From Stutzerimonas stutzeri (GTDB taxonomy: Bacteria; Pseudomonadota; Gammaproteobacteria; Pseudomonadales; Pseudomonadaceae), in NCBI RefSeq assembly GCF_000219605.1, contig NC_015740.1, positions 2,852,001 through 2,916,000 of the forward strand: a DNA stretch of 64,000 nt. Direction: 5' to 3'. This document shows positions 27,897 through 37,079 of the stretch, one piece after another. A program made the position numbers and the translations under genes. The notes beneath the pieces are model-generated. The model did no database searches, was not told where the DNA came from, and saw nothing but the letters and a program-made list of their open reading frames with translations. The first letter of the stretch is position 1; every line of letters begins with the position of its first letter.

Positions 27897-28601
27897 ATGC
27901 GCAGCGACGAGATCAAAGCGGTATTCGATCAACAGGCCGCCAGCTACGACGAGCGCTGGGCCAGAACCGCGCCCATTCGCAACGCCCTGCATTTTCTTCT
28001 GGAGGCGGTGTTCGCGCCGCTGCCGGCCGACGCGCGGGTACTGTGCATCGGCGCCGGCACCGGCGAGGAAATTCTGCACCTGGCCCAGTGCCGACCCGGC
28101 TGGACCTTCACCGCAGTGGAGCCATCGGGCGCGATGCTGCACGTCCTTCGCGACAAGGCAACCCGAGCCGGAATCGAACAGCGCTGCCAGTTCCATGAGG
28201 GCTACCTGGAGACACTGCCTGAGCAGGCCCCCTTCGACGCGGCAACCTCCCTGCTGGTATCCCAGTTCATTCTCGAGCGCGACGTACGCATCGGCTTCTT
28301 TCGTGACATAGCCGCCCGACTCGGCCCAGGAGCGCTATTGGCCAGCTCTGACCTGGCAGCGGACCTCACCACGCCAGCGTATGCGGCGCTGCTGGAAACC
28401 TGGCTGAACATGATGACCCTCGCCGGCATTCCCGCGGCAGGCCTGGAGCAGATGCGTGCCGCCTATGACCGTGACGTGGCGATATTGCCCCCGGAGCAGG
28501 TCGCGTCCATCATCGAGGCCGGCGGCTTTGCCTGCCCCGTGCCCTTCTACCAGGCCGGGCTGATCCATGCGTGGTACGCGCGGCGAGCCGATGCGCCCTA
28601 G
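27897..28601 (+). CDS. Class I SAM-dependent methyltransferase
   Basis: The 234-residue protein starts FDQQAASYDERW and has the SAM-binding glycine motif VLCIGAGTGEEILHLAQ near residue 47-63, then AVEPSGAML as the acidic loop. It belongs to the UbiE/MethyltransfD-like group. The substrate is unknown. ATG 27897 was chosen over the open frame from 27753 because the methyltransferase fold begins there. It overlaps the following small membrane gene by 11 bases, so the two are coupled. Confidence 0.84.
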   Translation: MRSDEIKAVFDQQAASYDERWARTAPIRNALHFLLEAVFAPLPADARVLCIGAGTGEEILHLAQCRPGWTFTAVEPSGAMLHVLRDKATRAGIEQRCQFHEGYLETLPEQAPFDAATSLLVSQFILERDVRIGFFRDIAARLGPGALLASSDLAADLTTPAYAALLETWLNMMTLAGIPAAGLEQMRAAYDRDVAILPPEQVASIIEAGGFACPVPFYQAGLIHAWYARRADAP

Positions 28602-28935
28602 CGCCCGGCCGGTCGTGCAGGCGCTGCTGATTGCCTCTCTCGCCGGCGCTTTCATCTGGGCATTGTCGCCCTGGGCCAGTGGTCAGGCCGAACCCTGGGA
28701 CGGCGACGGCCTGTACTACAGTGGTGCACTGTTTACAGCAGGTGCGCTGGCCGGCTTCATCGTGCCGCGACCACGCTGGGCACTGTACCTGGGGGTCATC
28801 GTCGGCCAGATGCTGTACCTGCTCCTGTTCCTGCCCCTCAGCCCGCTGCTCGCCGTGGGCTTCGCGTTTCTGCTGCTCTGGTCGCTGCTGTTTCTCGCCG
28901 GGGCCTATGCCGGCGCGCGTCTTCGTAGCCGTTGA
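28591..28935 (+). CDS. Small integral membrane protein
   Basis: The product is 114 residues with about three to four hydrophobic helices (residues 10-27, 50-65, 70-90 and 93-110). There are no charged active-site motifs. It starts inside the last codons of the methyltransferase gene (overlap of 11 bases) and is the last gene of that run before a 165-base gap. I do not recognise the family. A helper or stress-related membrane protein is possible, but nothing in the sequence decides it. Confidence 0.62.
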   Translation: MRPSARPVVQALLIASLAGAFIWALSPWASGQAEPWDGDGLYYSGALFTAGALAGFIVPRPRWALYLGVIVGQMLYLLLFLPLSPLLAVGFAFLLLWSLLFLAGAYAGARLRSR

Positions 28936-29100
28936 CGCGCTTCGAAACGGCTGCCTAGCGAGCCATCGCAGGTAACGAGCCGGGCAGTTGCCGGTCCGAT
29001 CGGGCCCCAACCGAGCAGCGCAGGTTTTGCCCGCCCACCTCGCTTGGGGCACACTTGCCGCCTTCGAGGGCTCCGCCCCTTCCACAGTCGAATCCGCCGT

Positions 29101-31602
29101 ATGACCCGCTCCCCCGTTCGCCGTCTGATCTTCTCCCTGGTGCGCCGTGTGCTGTACACCTGGGTGCGCTCGGAGACCATCAACCAGTCCGCCTTCACCC
29201 TCAAGCTGGATCGCAGCAAGCCGGTGTTCTATGTGCTGCAGCAACCCTCGCTGAGCGATCTCGCCGTGCTCGATGCCGAGTGCAGCAAGGCCGGGCTGCC
29301 ACGCCCGGTGGCCGATGTGGCGGTGGGCGAACTGGTGGAGCCGGCCGCCTTCTTCTTCCTCAATCCGGCACCCAGCTGGTTCGGCCGGCGTACCCGCCTG
29401 GTCGCGCCACCGGCGCTGGTGCGGCTGGTCGGCGCGCTGGAGCACAACGCGGTAGAGAACGCGCAGATCGTTCCGGTCAGCGTGTTCTGGGGGCAGTCGC
29501 CGAATCGCGAGACCAGCGCCTGGAAGCTGCTGTTCGCCGACAGCTGGGCGGTCACCGGGCGCCTGCGCAAGCTGCTCAGCATCCTGGTGCTGGGGCGCAA
29601 GACGCGCGTGCAGTTCTCCGCGCCGATCCAGCTCAACGAACTCATCGCCCAGAACAAGGGGCACGAGCGCACACTGCGCATGGTCCATCGCATGCTGCGG
29701 GTGCACTTCCGCAACCAGAAAACCGCGGTGATCGGGCCGGACCTGTCGCACCGGCGCAATCTGGTGAAGGGCCTGGTGCACGCACCGCAGGTCCGCCAGG
29801 CGATTCGCGAGGAAGCCGAACGCGAGAAGATCACCATCGAGAAGGCCGAGGCCAAGGCGCTGCGCTATGGCAACGAGATCGCCTCGGACTACGCCTACAC
29901 GGCGGTGCGCTTTCTCGAGGTTGTGCTGTCCTGGTTCTGGAACAAGATCTACGACGGCATCCGCGTCAACCATATCGAGCCCTTGCAGGACGCCGTCCGC
30001 GGCTACGAAGTGATCTACGTGCCCTGCCACCGTAGCCACATCGATTACCTGCTGCTCTCCTACCTGCTGTTTCGCAACGGCCTGACCCCGCCGCACATCG
30101 CCGCCGGCATCAACCTCAACATGCCGGTGATCGGCAGCCTGCTGCGCCGCGGCGGTGCCTTCTTCATGCGCCGCTCGTTCAAGGGCAACCCGCTGTACAC
30201 CTCGGTGTTCAACGAATACCTGCACAACCTGTTCACCCGCGGCTTCCCCGTCGAGTACTTCGTGGAAGGCGGGCGTTCGCGTACCGGCCGCATGCTGCAA
30301 CCCAAGACCGGCATGCTGGCGCTGACCCTGCGCAGCTACCTGCGCTCGTCGCGCCTGCCGATCCTCTTCGTGCCGGTCTACATCGGCTACGAGCGGGTGC
30401 TGGAGGGCCGCACCTACCTCGGCGAATTGCGCGGCGCGGCGAAGAAGAAGGAGTCGATCTTCGACATTTTCAAGGTCATCGGCGCCCTAAAGCAGCGCTT
30501 TGGGCAGGTCTGGGTAAACTTCGGCGAGCCGCTCAAGCTCAACGAATTCCTTGAGCAGGAGCAACCCGGCTGGCGCCAGCAGGCCTATGCGCCGGACTAT
30601 CGCCCGCAGTGGCTGAACGACGCCACCAACCACCTGGCCGAGCGCATCGCCCAGCGCCTCAACGAGGCGGCGGCGGTCAACCCGGTCAATCTGGTGGCGC
30701 TGGCGATGCTCTCCACCAGCCGTCAGGCGCTGGACCAGCAGTCCCTGGCACGCATCCTCGATCTGTATCAGGCGCTGTTGCGCGCGGTGCCCTACTCGCC
30801 ACACACGACGCTGCCGGAGGGCGACGGCAACGCGCTGATCGCCTACGTGAAGAGCCTCGACCTGCTCGCCGAGCAGAAGGACGCGCTGGGCAACATCCTC
30901 TATCTGGACGAGCAGAATGCCGTCCTGATGACCTACTACCGCAACAACGTGATGCATATCTTCGCCCTGCCCGCACTGCTGGCGAGCTTCTTCCAGAGCA
31001 GCTCTCGCATCAGCCGCGAGCAGATCCAGCGTTTCACCGAGGCGCTGTACCCCTATCTGCGTGCCGAGCTGTTCATGCGCTGGGAGGTCGAGGAGCTGGA
31101 AGCGGTGGTCGATCAGTGGCTGGCGGCCTTCGTCGAGCGGGGCCTGCTCAAGGTGGACGGCAACCACTACGTGCGCCCGGCGCCGAGTTCGCGGCAGTTC
31201 GTGCTGCTCACCCTGCTGGCGCGGGTGGTAGTGCAGACCCTGCAACGTTTCTACATGGCCACCTCGCTGCTGCTCAACAGCGGCCAGCACAGCCTGAGCG
31301 CCGAGGAACTGGAGAACCTCTGCACGGTCATGGCCCAACGCCTGTCGATTCTCCACGGGCTCAACGCGCCGGAGTTCTTCGACAAGGCGCTGTTCCGCCA
31401 TTTCATCCAGAGCATGCAGGAACAAGGCGTGGTCAGCCCCGACGAAAACGGCCGACTCGGCTATCACGAAAAGCTCGCGGAACTGGCCGAGGGCGCGGCC
31501 AAGCGCGTGCTACCGGCGGAGATTCGCCTGTCGATCCGTCAGGTCGCGCTGGAGCGTCATCACGACGAAAGCGATTCACCGCCGCCTGCAACCGACGCCT
31601 GA
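29101..31602 (+). CDS. plsB: Glycerol-3-phosphate 1-O-acyltransferase PlsB
   Basis: The 833-residue inner-membrane enzyme carries the acyltransferase blocks: [17 protein letters not shown] (the HX4D catalytic motif) near residue 309, [16 protein letters not shown], and [13 protein letters not shown]. PlsB transfers the acyl group from acyl-ACP or acyl-CoA to sn-glycerol-3-phosphate, giving lysophosphatidic acid, the first step of phospholipid synthesis. The length matches Pseudomonas PlsB. ATG 29101 was chosen over an open frame from 29044 because the family begins MTRSP. The gene end overlaps a convergent acetyltransferase gene by 43 bases. Confidence 0.95.
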   Translation: MTRSPVRRLIFSLVRRVLYTWVRSETINQSAFTLKLDRSKPVFYVLQQPSLSDLAVLDAECSKAGLPRPVADVAVGELVEPAAFFFLNPAPSWFGRRTRLVAPPALVRLVGALEHNAVENAQIVPVSVFWGQSPNRETSAWKLLFADSWAVTGRLRKLLSILVLGRKTRVQFSAPIQLNELIAQNKGHERTLRMVHRMLRVHFRNQKTAVIGPDLSHRRNLVKGLVHAPQVRQAIREEAEREKITIEKAEAKALRYGNEIASDYAYTAVRFLEVVLSWFWNKIYDGIRVNHIEPLQDAVRGYEVIYVPCHRSHIDYLLLSYLLFRNGLTPPHIAAGINLNMPVIGSLLRRGGAFFMRRSFKGNPLYTSVFNEYLHNLFTRGFPVEYFVEGGRSRTGRMLQPKTGMLALTLRSYLRSSRLPILFVPVYIGYERVLEGRTYLGELRGAAKKKESIFDIFKVIGALKQRFGQVWVNFGEPLKLNEFLEQEQPGWRQQAYAPDYRPQWLNDATNHLAERIAQRLNEAAAVNPVNLVALAMLSTSRQALDQQSLARILDLYQALLRAVPYSPHTTLPEGDGNALIAYVKSLDLLAEQKDALGNILYLDEQNAVLMTYYRNNVMHIFALPALLASFFQSSSRISREQIQRFTEALYPYLRAELFMRWEVEELEAVVDQWLAAFVERGLLKVDGNHYVRPAPSSRQFVLLTLLARVVVQTLQRFYMATSLLLNSGQHSLSAEELENLCTVMAQRLSILHGLNAPEFFDKALFRHFIQSMQEQGVVSPDENGRLGYHEKLAELAEGAAKRVLPAEIRLSIRQVALERHHDESDSPPPATDA

Positions 31603-32024
31603 CGCTGCCAGGTCATCACCCGCTCCGGGTGGCCGGTGTGCGCGTCCAGCTGCTCGCCTGCGATCTGGAAACCGTGGCGATGGTAGAAGGCGATACTGGC
31701 GCCGTTGGCGGCATAAACGGTCAGGCTCAGCCGCTCGCGCAGGCCTTTGGCGTGCTCGAGCAGCGCCGAGCCGATGCCATGGCCCTGCTCCGTTGGCGCC
31801 ACGAAGATAGCGGCCAGGACGTCATCGAGCAGCGACACGAAGCCGACCACCGTGCCATCCCGCTCGTAGACCCAGGTCTGCGCAGCGGGCAGATAGAGGT
31901 TGCGCATGTCATCCAGCCGCGCCTCCCAGAAGCCGCGCTCGACGAAATCATGGGCACGGCAGGATGCCTCGAGCCAGATGCCCAGCAGCGTTTCCAGGTC
32001 ATCGGGGCGGTTGGGGCGGATCAT
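31560..32024 (-). CDS. GNAT N-acetyltransferase
   Basis: This 154-residue protein has the GNAT core: [46 protein letters not shown] (acetyl-CoA loop QGHGIG) and [21 protein letters not shown]. It resembles YafP/YjgM-type small acetyltransferases. The acceptor is unknown. Its last 43 bases are antisense to the end of plsB. ATG 32024 is the most plausible start, with [17 protein letters not shown] as a typical GNAT opening. Confidence 0.8.
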   Translation of the reverse strand: MIRPNRPDDLETLLGIWLEASCRAHDFVERGFWEARLDDMRNLYLPAAQTWVYERDGTVVGFVSLLDDVLAAIFVAPTEQGHGIGSALLEHAKGLRERLSLTVYAANGASIAFYHRHGFQIAGEQLDAHTGHPERVMTWQRQASVAGGGESLSS

Positions 32025-32169
32025 GTACGGCTCTCCAGAACGGCGAAGGGCAGGACGGTAGCGCATCGTCGCCGGGATGTCGCGCCGCCGGTAATCCACT
32101 AGCATCAATGCAAGAACCCAGCGGCGTTAAGACGCCAGACACACTCCACCTGCCAGCAAGGTAATCACC

Positions 32170-32841
32170 ATGTATCGCATCACCACGCTAGTCGCCGGCC
32201 TGCTCCTGTCCGCCAGCGCCTTCGCCCTATCTCTCGCCGACCTGACCCAGAGTGACGCCAGCGCCGGCCTCAAGGATGCCTTGAGCCAGGGCGCCAAGGT
32301 CGCCGTGCAGCAGCTCGGCCGCCCTGGCGGCTTCAGCAGCTATCCGGACGTGCGCATCGAGCTGCCGGGCAACATCGGCAAGGCTTCGCGGATGCTGAAG
32401 ATGCTCGGCATGGGCGCGCAGGTCGAGCAGCTGGAGAACAGCATGAACCTCGCCGCCGAGAAGGCCGTGCCCGAGGCCCAGCAGCTGCTGCTCGATGCCG
32501 TGCGCAAGATGACCGTGCAGGACGCCAAGGCGATTCTCGCTGGCGGTGACGATTCGGCTACCCAGTACCTGAACAAATCCAGCCGCGAACAGATCCGCGC
32601 CAGGTTCCTGCCCATCGTCAAGCAGGCCACCGACCAGGTCGGCCTGGCGCAGCAGTACAACGCGGTGGCGGCCAAGGTGCCGGCGGGGCTGAACGGCAAC
32701 TACGCCAATATCGAAAGCTATGTGACCGAACAGGCGCTCAACGGCCTGTTCACGGTGATTGCCGAGCAGGAGGCGAGCATTCGCAAGAATCCCGCCGCGG
32801 CGGCCACCAGCCTGGCGAAGAAGGTATTCGGCGCGCTTTGA
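32170..32841 (+). CDS. DUF4197 periplasmic protein
   Basis: The 223-residue protein has a signal peptide (about the first 20 residues, MYRITTLVAGLLLSASAFA) and a helical domain with SLADLTQSDASAGLKDALSQGAKVAVQQLG and FGAL at the C-terminus. These blocks are typical of DUF4197. The family is secreted or outer-membrane associated and its function is unknown. The ATG follows AAGGTAATCACC, a modest ribosome binding site. A pair of palindromes follows at 32862. Confidence 0.78.
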   Translation: MYRITTLVAGLLLSASAFALSLADLTQSDASAGLKDALSQGAKVAVQQLGRPGGFSSYPDVRIELPGNIGKASRMLKMLGMGAQVEQLENSMNLAAEKAVPEAQQLLLDAVRKMTVQDAKAILAGGDDSATQYLNKSSREQIRARFLPIVKQATDQVGLAQQYNAVAAKVPAGLNGNYANIESYVTEQALNGLFTVIAEQEASIRKNPAAAATSLAKKVFGAL

Positions 32842-32861
32842 TGCGTACTAGCGAGTCGCCT

Positions 32862-32930
32862 ACCGGGTGGATGGCTTCAACCATCCACCCGGTGTCTATT
32901 GGGTGGAAAACGCGCGCAGCGCTTTTCCAC
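32862..32930. repeat. Two adjacent palindromes, REP-like
   Basis: ACCGGGTGGATGG / CCATCCACCCGGT forms a perfect 13-bp stem with a six-base loop (32862-32893). Nine bases on, GTGGAAAA / TTTTCCAC flanks an internal GCGC-GCGC stem (32903-32930). Both share the core GGGTGGA. The pair lies in the convergent gap between the DUF4197 gene and dsbG, a typical place for repetitive extragenic palindromes in pseudomonads. They may also end transcripts from both sides. Confidence 0.65.
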
Positions 32931-32947
32931 GCATCCCTAGCGCCGCG

Positions 32948-33715
32948 TCAGCGCGGCCCCATGATGGTATCCAGCGCATCGGGGCGCGGCGCGCCCTGGT
33001 GCTGCTGCAGACGGTCGTTGTCGTCGAGGTAGAAGATCGCCGGAGTCGCCTGGGCGCCCAGTTCGCTCATCAGCATCAGGTTGTCGGTGAGCTGTTTTTC
33101 CAGTGCTGCCGGGATCTTCTCCAGCGCCTTCAGCTTGCTCGCCTTGCCGGCCGCCTCGTGCTCATTGAGCGCTGCCTGAGGATCCCTGGCACTGAGCAGC
33201 GCGGCGGATTTGCCGGCACTGTCGGCGCGCAGCATGCCGACCATGATGTGCCGCAGCTGCACCTTGCCCGACTCGACCCAGGGCCGGGCCTGCTTCCAGA
33301 ACATATTGCAGTACGGACAATTAGGGTCGCTGAACATGTAGATAATGCGCGGCGCGTCGGCCTTGCCGTCGGCGATCCAGGTGCTGTTCTCCATGCGCGT
33401 CCACATTTCCTTGCCCAGGGGTTCGTAGACCAGCTTCTCCAGGTGCGCGCGGGTCAGGTCATCGCCTTTTGCATCGAGCAGGCTACCGATCAGCACGTGC
33501 TCGCCATCCGGGGTGAGATACAGCGCCATGCCCTGCCCGTTGTAACGCGCGGCATAGCCCTTGAGCCCGCCGGGTGCCTCGAAACGGCCGACGACCTCGG
33601 CGCCACGCGCCTCGACGGCCTTGATCGCCTCCGGCAATTCCTCGGCCTGCGCCATGGGCAGGGCCAGCAGGCTGACGCCGGCCAGCAGGTAGGGTAACGG
33701 CTTGAATCGAATCAC
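32948..33715 (-). CDS. dsbG: Periplasmic thiol:disulfide isomerase/reductase DsbG
   Basis: The 255-residue precursor (signal peptide MIRFKPLPYLLAGVSLLALPMAQA) has an N-terminal dimerisation domain and a thioredoxin domain with C133-P-Y-C136 and the cis-Pro region in ATPAIFYLDD. DsbG protects or isomerises protein cysteines in the periplasm and is kept reduced by DsbD. Translation starts at a GTG (33715) that shares four bases with the stop of the TlpA-like gene upstream, so dsbG is coupled to it. In P. aeruginosa the same order exists (PA2476-PA2478) and is controlled by copper through DsbRS. Confidence 0.9.
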   Translation of the reverse strand: MIRFKPLPYLLAGVSLLALPMAQAEELPEAIKAVEARGAEVVGRFEAPGGLKGYAARYNGQGMALYLTPDGEHVLIGSLLDAKGDDLTRAHLEKLVYEPLGKEMWTRMENSTWIADGKADAPRIIYMFSDPNCPYCNMFWKQARPWVESGKVQLRHIMVGMLRADSAGKSAALLSARDPQAALNEHEAAGKASKLKALEKIPAALEKQLTDNLMLMSELGAQATPAIFYLDDNDRLQQHQGAPRPDALDTIMGPR

Positions 33716-34527
33716 TGCGCAGCTTCCTCTTTCAGTTTTTCCAGCGCGCGCGCCAGGCTGGCGTGCGAGAGTTCACCAAGATGACTGCTGACCTGGCGGC
33801 CATCGGCGTTGTAGAACAGCGTGGTCGGCAGCGCCGTGGAGCCCACGTGCTGCCCGAGGCGCCCGCCACTGTCGAGCAGGACGTTATCGAGACTCAGCCC
33901 TGCGGTTTCCAGGAAGCGGTTGATCTCCCCCTCCCCCTCGCCCTGATTGACGAACAGAAACAGGGTGTCGCTTTCCCGTGCCTGGGCGTCGGCGAGTACC
34001 GGCATCTCGCGCCGGCACGGCGGGCACCAGGTCGCCCAGAGGTTGATCACCAGTGGTTGGCCGGCGTAGTCCTCCAGCGCAACCGGCCGCCCCTGGTTGT
34101 CGCGCAGGGCCATGTCCGGCAACCGCGTGCCTTGCTCGAAGGAATGCCAGGCCAGGTTACTGAAGCCCCAGCTGAGGATTCCCACCGTCAGCGCGATACC
34201 CAGCGGCTTGCGCAGTTCGCGGTCGCGCCAGCCCCACCAGATGCCCAACGCCAGCGCAGCGACCAGCCCGGGCCAGGCGATGAAGCCACCGTCGCGGATA
34301 TCGATGACGCTTAGCCAGTCATCCCGGTAGTACGCCCAGTACAGCGCGACAAAGGCCAGGCGTGCCACCAGCAGCGCCACCAGCAGCAGGCGAAACAGCT
34401 GCCGCTCCGGGTTGCGCTCGCTGCGCCGGCCGACCCACCAGCCGGTCAAGGTCGCCAGCAGCAGGCTGCCCAGCAGCAATACATGGGGCACCGCCAGGGC
34501 CAGCGGCCCGATATTCACAGTCAGCAT
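33712..34527 (-). CDS. Membrane-anchored TlpA-type thioredoxin with Lgt-like N-terminal domain
   Basis: This 271-residue protein has an N-terminal membrane region (about 1-130, four hydrophobic stretches) and a periplasmic thioredoxin fold with W-C168-P-P-C171 and a cis-Pro region in STALPTTLFYNADG. The membrane part contains DIRDGGFIAWPGLVAALALGIW near residue 76-97. It resembles the lipoprotein diacylglyceryl transferase (Lgt) glycine-rich segment, but the catalytic His and Arg of Lgt are not obvious. It probably passes electrons between DsbD and DsbG. The gene starts one base into the dsbD stop (TGATG) and overlaps dsbG by four bases. In P. aeruginosa the counterpart is called dsbE. Confidence 0.82.
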   Translation of the reverse strand: MLTVNIGPLALAVPHVLLLGSLLLATLTGWWVGRRSERNPERQLFRLLLVALLVARLAFVALYWAYYRDDWLSVIDIRDGGFIAWPGLVAALALGIWWGWRDRELRKPLGIALTVGILSWGFSNLAWHSFEQGTRLPDMALRDNQGRPVALEDYAGQPLVINLWATWCPPCRREMPVLADAQARESDTLFLFVNQGEGEGEINRFLETAGLSLDNVLLDSGGRLGQHVGSTALPTTLFYNADGRQVSSHLGELSHASLARALEKLKEEAAQ

Positions 34528-36263
34528 CAACCTCGCTCCCGGGTCTGGTTCCAGTTCTGCAGAAAGCCCCCGGCACCGATCTCGCCGGTGATGCGGCGAT
34601 CGCGACGCTCGACGCCATCCGGGCCGATCCACAGCAGCGTCGGCGGGCCGAGCACCTGGTAGCGGTCCAGCAATTCGCGGCTGGCGGCGTCGCTGCGGGT
34701 CACGTCGGGGCGCAGCACGCGCACACCGTCCAGGCTCGCCTGCACCTCGGCATTGCCGAAGACCTCCTTCTCCATGACCTTACAGGAGACGCACCAGTCG
34801 GCGTAGTAATCGACCAGTACCCACTGGCCCTGCGCCTTGGCTGCCGCCAGCTCGCGATCGAGCACCGCAGGGTCGCTGAAACCGAGCGCGTGGGACTCGA
34901 CAGCCGTGGCCGTCGCCACGCCGCCGGCATAGATCGCCAGCGGACGACGCGGATCATCCGCGCCGCCGGCGGCACCCAGCAGCATCGCCGCGCCCCACAG
35001 CCCCAGCAGCACGCCGCTTGCCTGACAAAGTACGCGCTGGCGTTGCACCGCCTGCGCCACATGCAGCAAGGCGATGGCGAGCACCACCAGCAGCGCGCCC
35101 CACAGGCCCAGCCACAGCCAGTCGGCCAGCAACGGACGCGCAACGAACAGCGCCGCCGCGAGGAAGAGGAAACCGAAAACCACCTTGACCCGATCCATCC
35201 AGGCGCCCGGCTTGGGCAGAAAGCGCTGGCCAACCGTCACCAGCAACAGCAACGGCGTGCCGATGCCCAGGCCCAGCGCGAACAGCACCAGGCCACCCTG
35301 CAGCGCACTGCCGCTCTGTGCGATGAACAGCAGCGCGGCGGCCAGCGGTGCGGTCATGCAGGGGCCGACCAGCAGGCCCGACAACACGCCCAGCGCGCCA
35401 GCGCCGGCGAGGCTACCCCCGCGCTGGCGATCACCGACACGCTGCAGGCGATCACGCAGCGCCACCGGCAATTGCAGCTCGAACAAACCAAACATTGGCA
35501 GCGCCAGCAGCACGAACAACACGGCGAAACCCGTCAGCAACCAGGGCTGCTGCAGCGCCGCCTGCAGGTTGGCGCCGAGCAGCGCCGCCAGCACACCGAG
35601 CCCGGCGTAGACCAGCGCCATGCTGACCACGTAGGTCGCCGCCAGGGCAAAACCACGGCGCGAGGTGGCACCGCTGCCGACCACGATGCCCGCCAGGATC
35701 GGCAGCATCGGCAGCGAACAGGGTGTGAAGGCCAGCAACAGGCCGAGGCCGAAGAACACCAGCAGGCTCCACACCAGAGCCTGGTTTTCGAGGCCGCTGA
35801 CCAATGCCTGATCTTCGGCCTGCGCGGAGGCTGTCGAGGTGGAGCCGTCACCGCTCAGCGAAACTTCACGGGTCTGCGGTGGATAGCAGAGCCCGGCATC
35901 GGCGCAGCCCTGCCAGCCAAGACGCACGTTGTTTTCCATGCCCGGCGGGATAAGCAGTTCGAGACTGTCGCGGTAGATCTGCGAGTCGCCGAAGAACTCG
36001 TCGCTGTAGGGCTCCCCCTCGGGCAGCGGCGGCTGGCGCTCCGGCGGCAGGCCGTCGAACTGCAGACGCTGCTGATAGAGGTAATAGCCCGGTGCGATCC
36101 GCCAGTGCAGCAGCGTCGCGCCGTTCTCCTGCCGACTGACCGTCAGCGCGAATGCCTCGTCCACCGGCAGAAAATCACCCTGCGAGCCGCCGCCAAACAG
36201 ACCACCGGCCGACAGCGCCAAGCCGGGCGTCAGCAGAAACAACAGAAGAACCAATATGCGCAT
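34527..36263 (-). CDS. dsbD: Thiol:disulfide interchange protein DsbD
   Basis: The 578-residue protein has all three DsbD parts. The N-terminal periplasmic domain contains GCADAGLCYPP. The eight-helix core has the membrane cysteines in FTPCSLPMLPIL and GPCMTAPL. The C-terminal thioredoxin domain has DWC-V-S-C near residue 491. It carries electrons from cytoplasmic thioredoxin to periplasmic partners such as DsbG. It is the first gene of a coupled operon with the TlpA-like and dsbG genes. ATG 36263 follows AGGA and opens a normal signal peptide. The gene is divergent from the regulator at 36402. Confidence 0.93.
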   Translation of the reverse strand: MRILVLLLFLLTPGLALSAGGLFGGGSQGDFLPVDEAFALTVSRQENGATLLHWRIAPGYYLYQQRLQFDGLPPERQPPLPEGEPYSDEFFGDSQIYRDSLELLIPPGMENNVRLGWQGCADAGLCYPPQTREVSLSGDGSTSTASAQAEDQALVSGLENQALVWSLLVFFGLGLLLAFTPCSLPMLPILAGIVVGSGATSRRGFALAATYVVSMALVYAGLGVLAALLGANLQAALQQPWLLTGFAVLFVLLALPMFGLFELQLPVALRDRLQRVGDRQRGGSLAGAGALGVLSGLLVGPCMTAPLAAALLFIAQSGSALQGGLVLFALGLGIGTPLLLLVTVGQRFLPKPGAWMDRVKVVFGFLFLAAALFVARPLLADWLWLGLWGALLVVLAIALLHVAQAVQRQRVLCQASGVLLGLWGAAMLLGAAGGADDPRRPLAIYAGGVATATAVESHALGFSDPAVLDRELAAAKAQGQWVLVDYYADWCVSCKVMEKEVFGNAEVQASLDGVRVLRPDVTRSDAASRELLDRYQVLGPPTLLWIGPDGVERRDRRITGEIGAGGFLQNWNQTRERG

Positions 36264-36310
36264 GCGAGTCCTGGCCGAGAAATGACTGCCGCGCAGCATG
36301 CCGGGGCGGG

Positions 36311-36363
36311 ATTAACGCGCCATTAACGCCATGGCACGAGCTGCATAACGCTGCCTTAATCGC
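36311..36363. promoter_or_regulatory. Phased direct repeats in the dsbD-dsbR intergenic region
   Basis: ATTAACGC occurs at 36311 and again at 36322. TAACGC recurs at 36346, and the variant TAATCGC starts at 36357. The TAA cores sit at 36313, 36324, 36346 and 36357, that is two pairs with 11-bp spacing, 33 bp apart. Two tandem half-sites with one helical turn of spacing are the usual target of OmpR/PhoB-family regulators. The region serves both dsbD and dsbR, so a DsbR box is the natural reading. It is inferred, not proven. Confidence 0.68.
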
Positions 36364-36401
36364 TAAGGTCCACCCTTGAGCATTTTCTGCGGACCCTCCC
36401 C

Positions 36402-37079
36402 ATGCACGTGCTGCTTGCCGAAGACGACGCGCTGATCGCCAGCGGTATCGTCGCCGGGCTCAACGCCCAGGGCCTGATTGTCGACCATGCCGCGACCGCG
36501 GCGGCTACCGAAGCCCTGCTGCGTGCGGCGCACTTCGATGTGCTGATCCTCGACCTCGGCCTGCCCGACGAAGACGGCCTCGCCCTGTTGCGACGCCTGC
36601 GCCAGCAGGGCCTGGAGCTGCCGGTGCTGGTGCTCACCGCGCGCGATGCGGTCAGCGACCGGGTCACCGGCCTGCAGGCGGGTGCCGACGATTACCTGCT
36701 CAAGCCGTTCGACCTGCGCGAGCTGGCCGCGCGCCTACACACGCTGATGCGGCGCATGTCCGGGCGCAGCGTCAACCTCATCGAACATGGCCGGCTGAGC
36801 TACGACCCGAGCCGCTGCGAAGCACGCCTGGACGGCCGCCTCGTCGACCTGTCGCGCCGTGAACAGGCACTGCTGCAGGCACTGCTCAACAACCAGGGCC
36901 GGGTGCTCAGCAGCGAGCAGCTCAAGGACGCGGTCTACGGTTTTGCCGACGACGTCGAGAGCAACGCTCTGAACGTGCATATCCACCATCTGCGCCGCAA
37001 GCTCGGCAGCGGCATCGTCGAAACCGTCCGAGGCCTCGGCTACCGCCTCGGCCTCGCAGGCGACGAGGACGCGCCATGA
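36402..37079 (+). CDS. dsbR: OmpR-family response regulator, DsbR-like
   Basis: The 225-residue regulator has a receiver domain (phosphoacceptor D51 in LILDLGLPDEDG, conserved acidic EDD near the N-terminus, Lys in YLLKPF) and a C-terminal winged-helix domain ending RGLGYRL. It overlaps its kinase gene by four bases (ATGA). Its position divergent from dsbD-tlpA-dsbG copies PA2479 (DsbR) of P. aeruginosa, which activates dsb genes in copper stress. The name follows synteny and the sensor's sequence. Confidence 0.8.
   Translation: MHVLLAEDDALIASGIVAGLNAQGLIVDHAATAAATEALLRAAHFDVLILDLGLPDEDGLALLRRLRQQGLELPVLVLTARDAVSDRVTGLQAGADDYLLKPFDLRELAARLHTLMRRMSGRSVNLIEHGRLSYDPSRCEARLDGRLVDLSRREQALLQALLNNQGRVLSSEQLKDAVYGFADDVESNALNVHIHHLRRKLGSGIVETVRGLGYRLGLAGDEDAP

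Noticed and set aside
28510..30300. Long minus-strand open frame (596 codons) opposite plsB
   Set aside because: It lies antisense to plsB and adjacent genes, has low-complexity Gln/Arg/Ala composition, and carries no domain. It is a high-GC shadow of the real genes.
34362..36326. Plus-strand open frame (654 codons) opposite dsbD and the TlpA-like gene
   Set aside because: It is a Gln/Arg/His-rich shadow with no recognisable domain. The minus-strand genes have full motifs.
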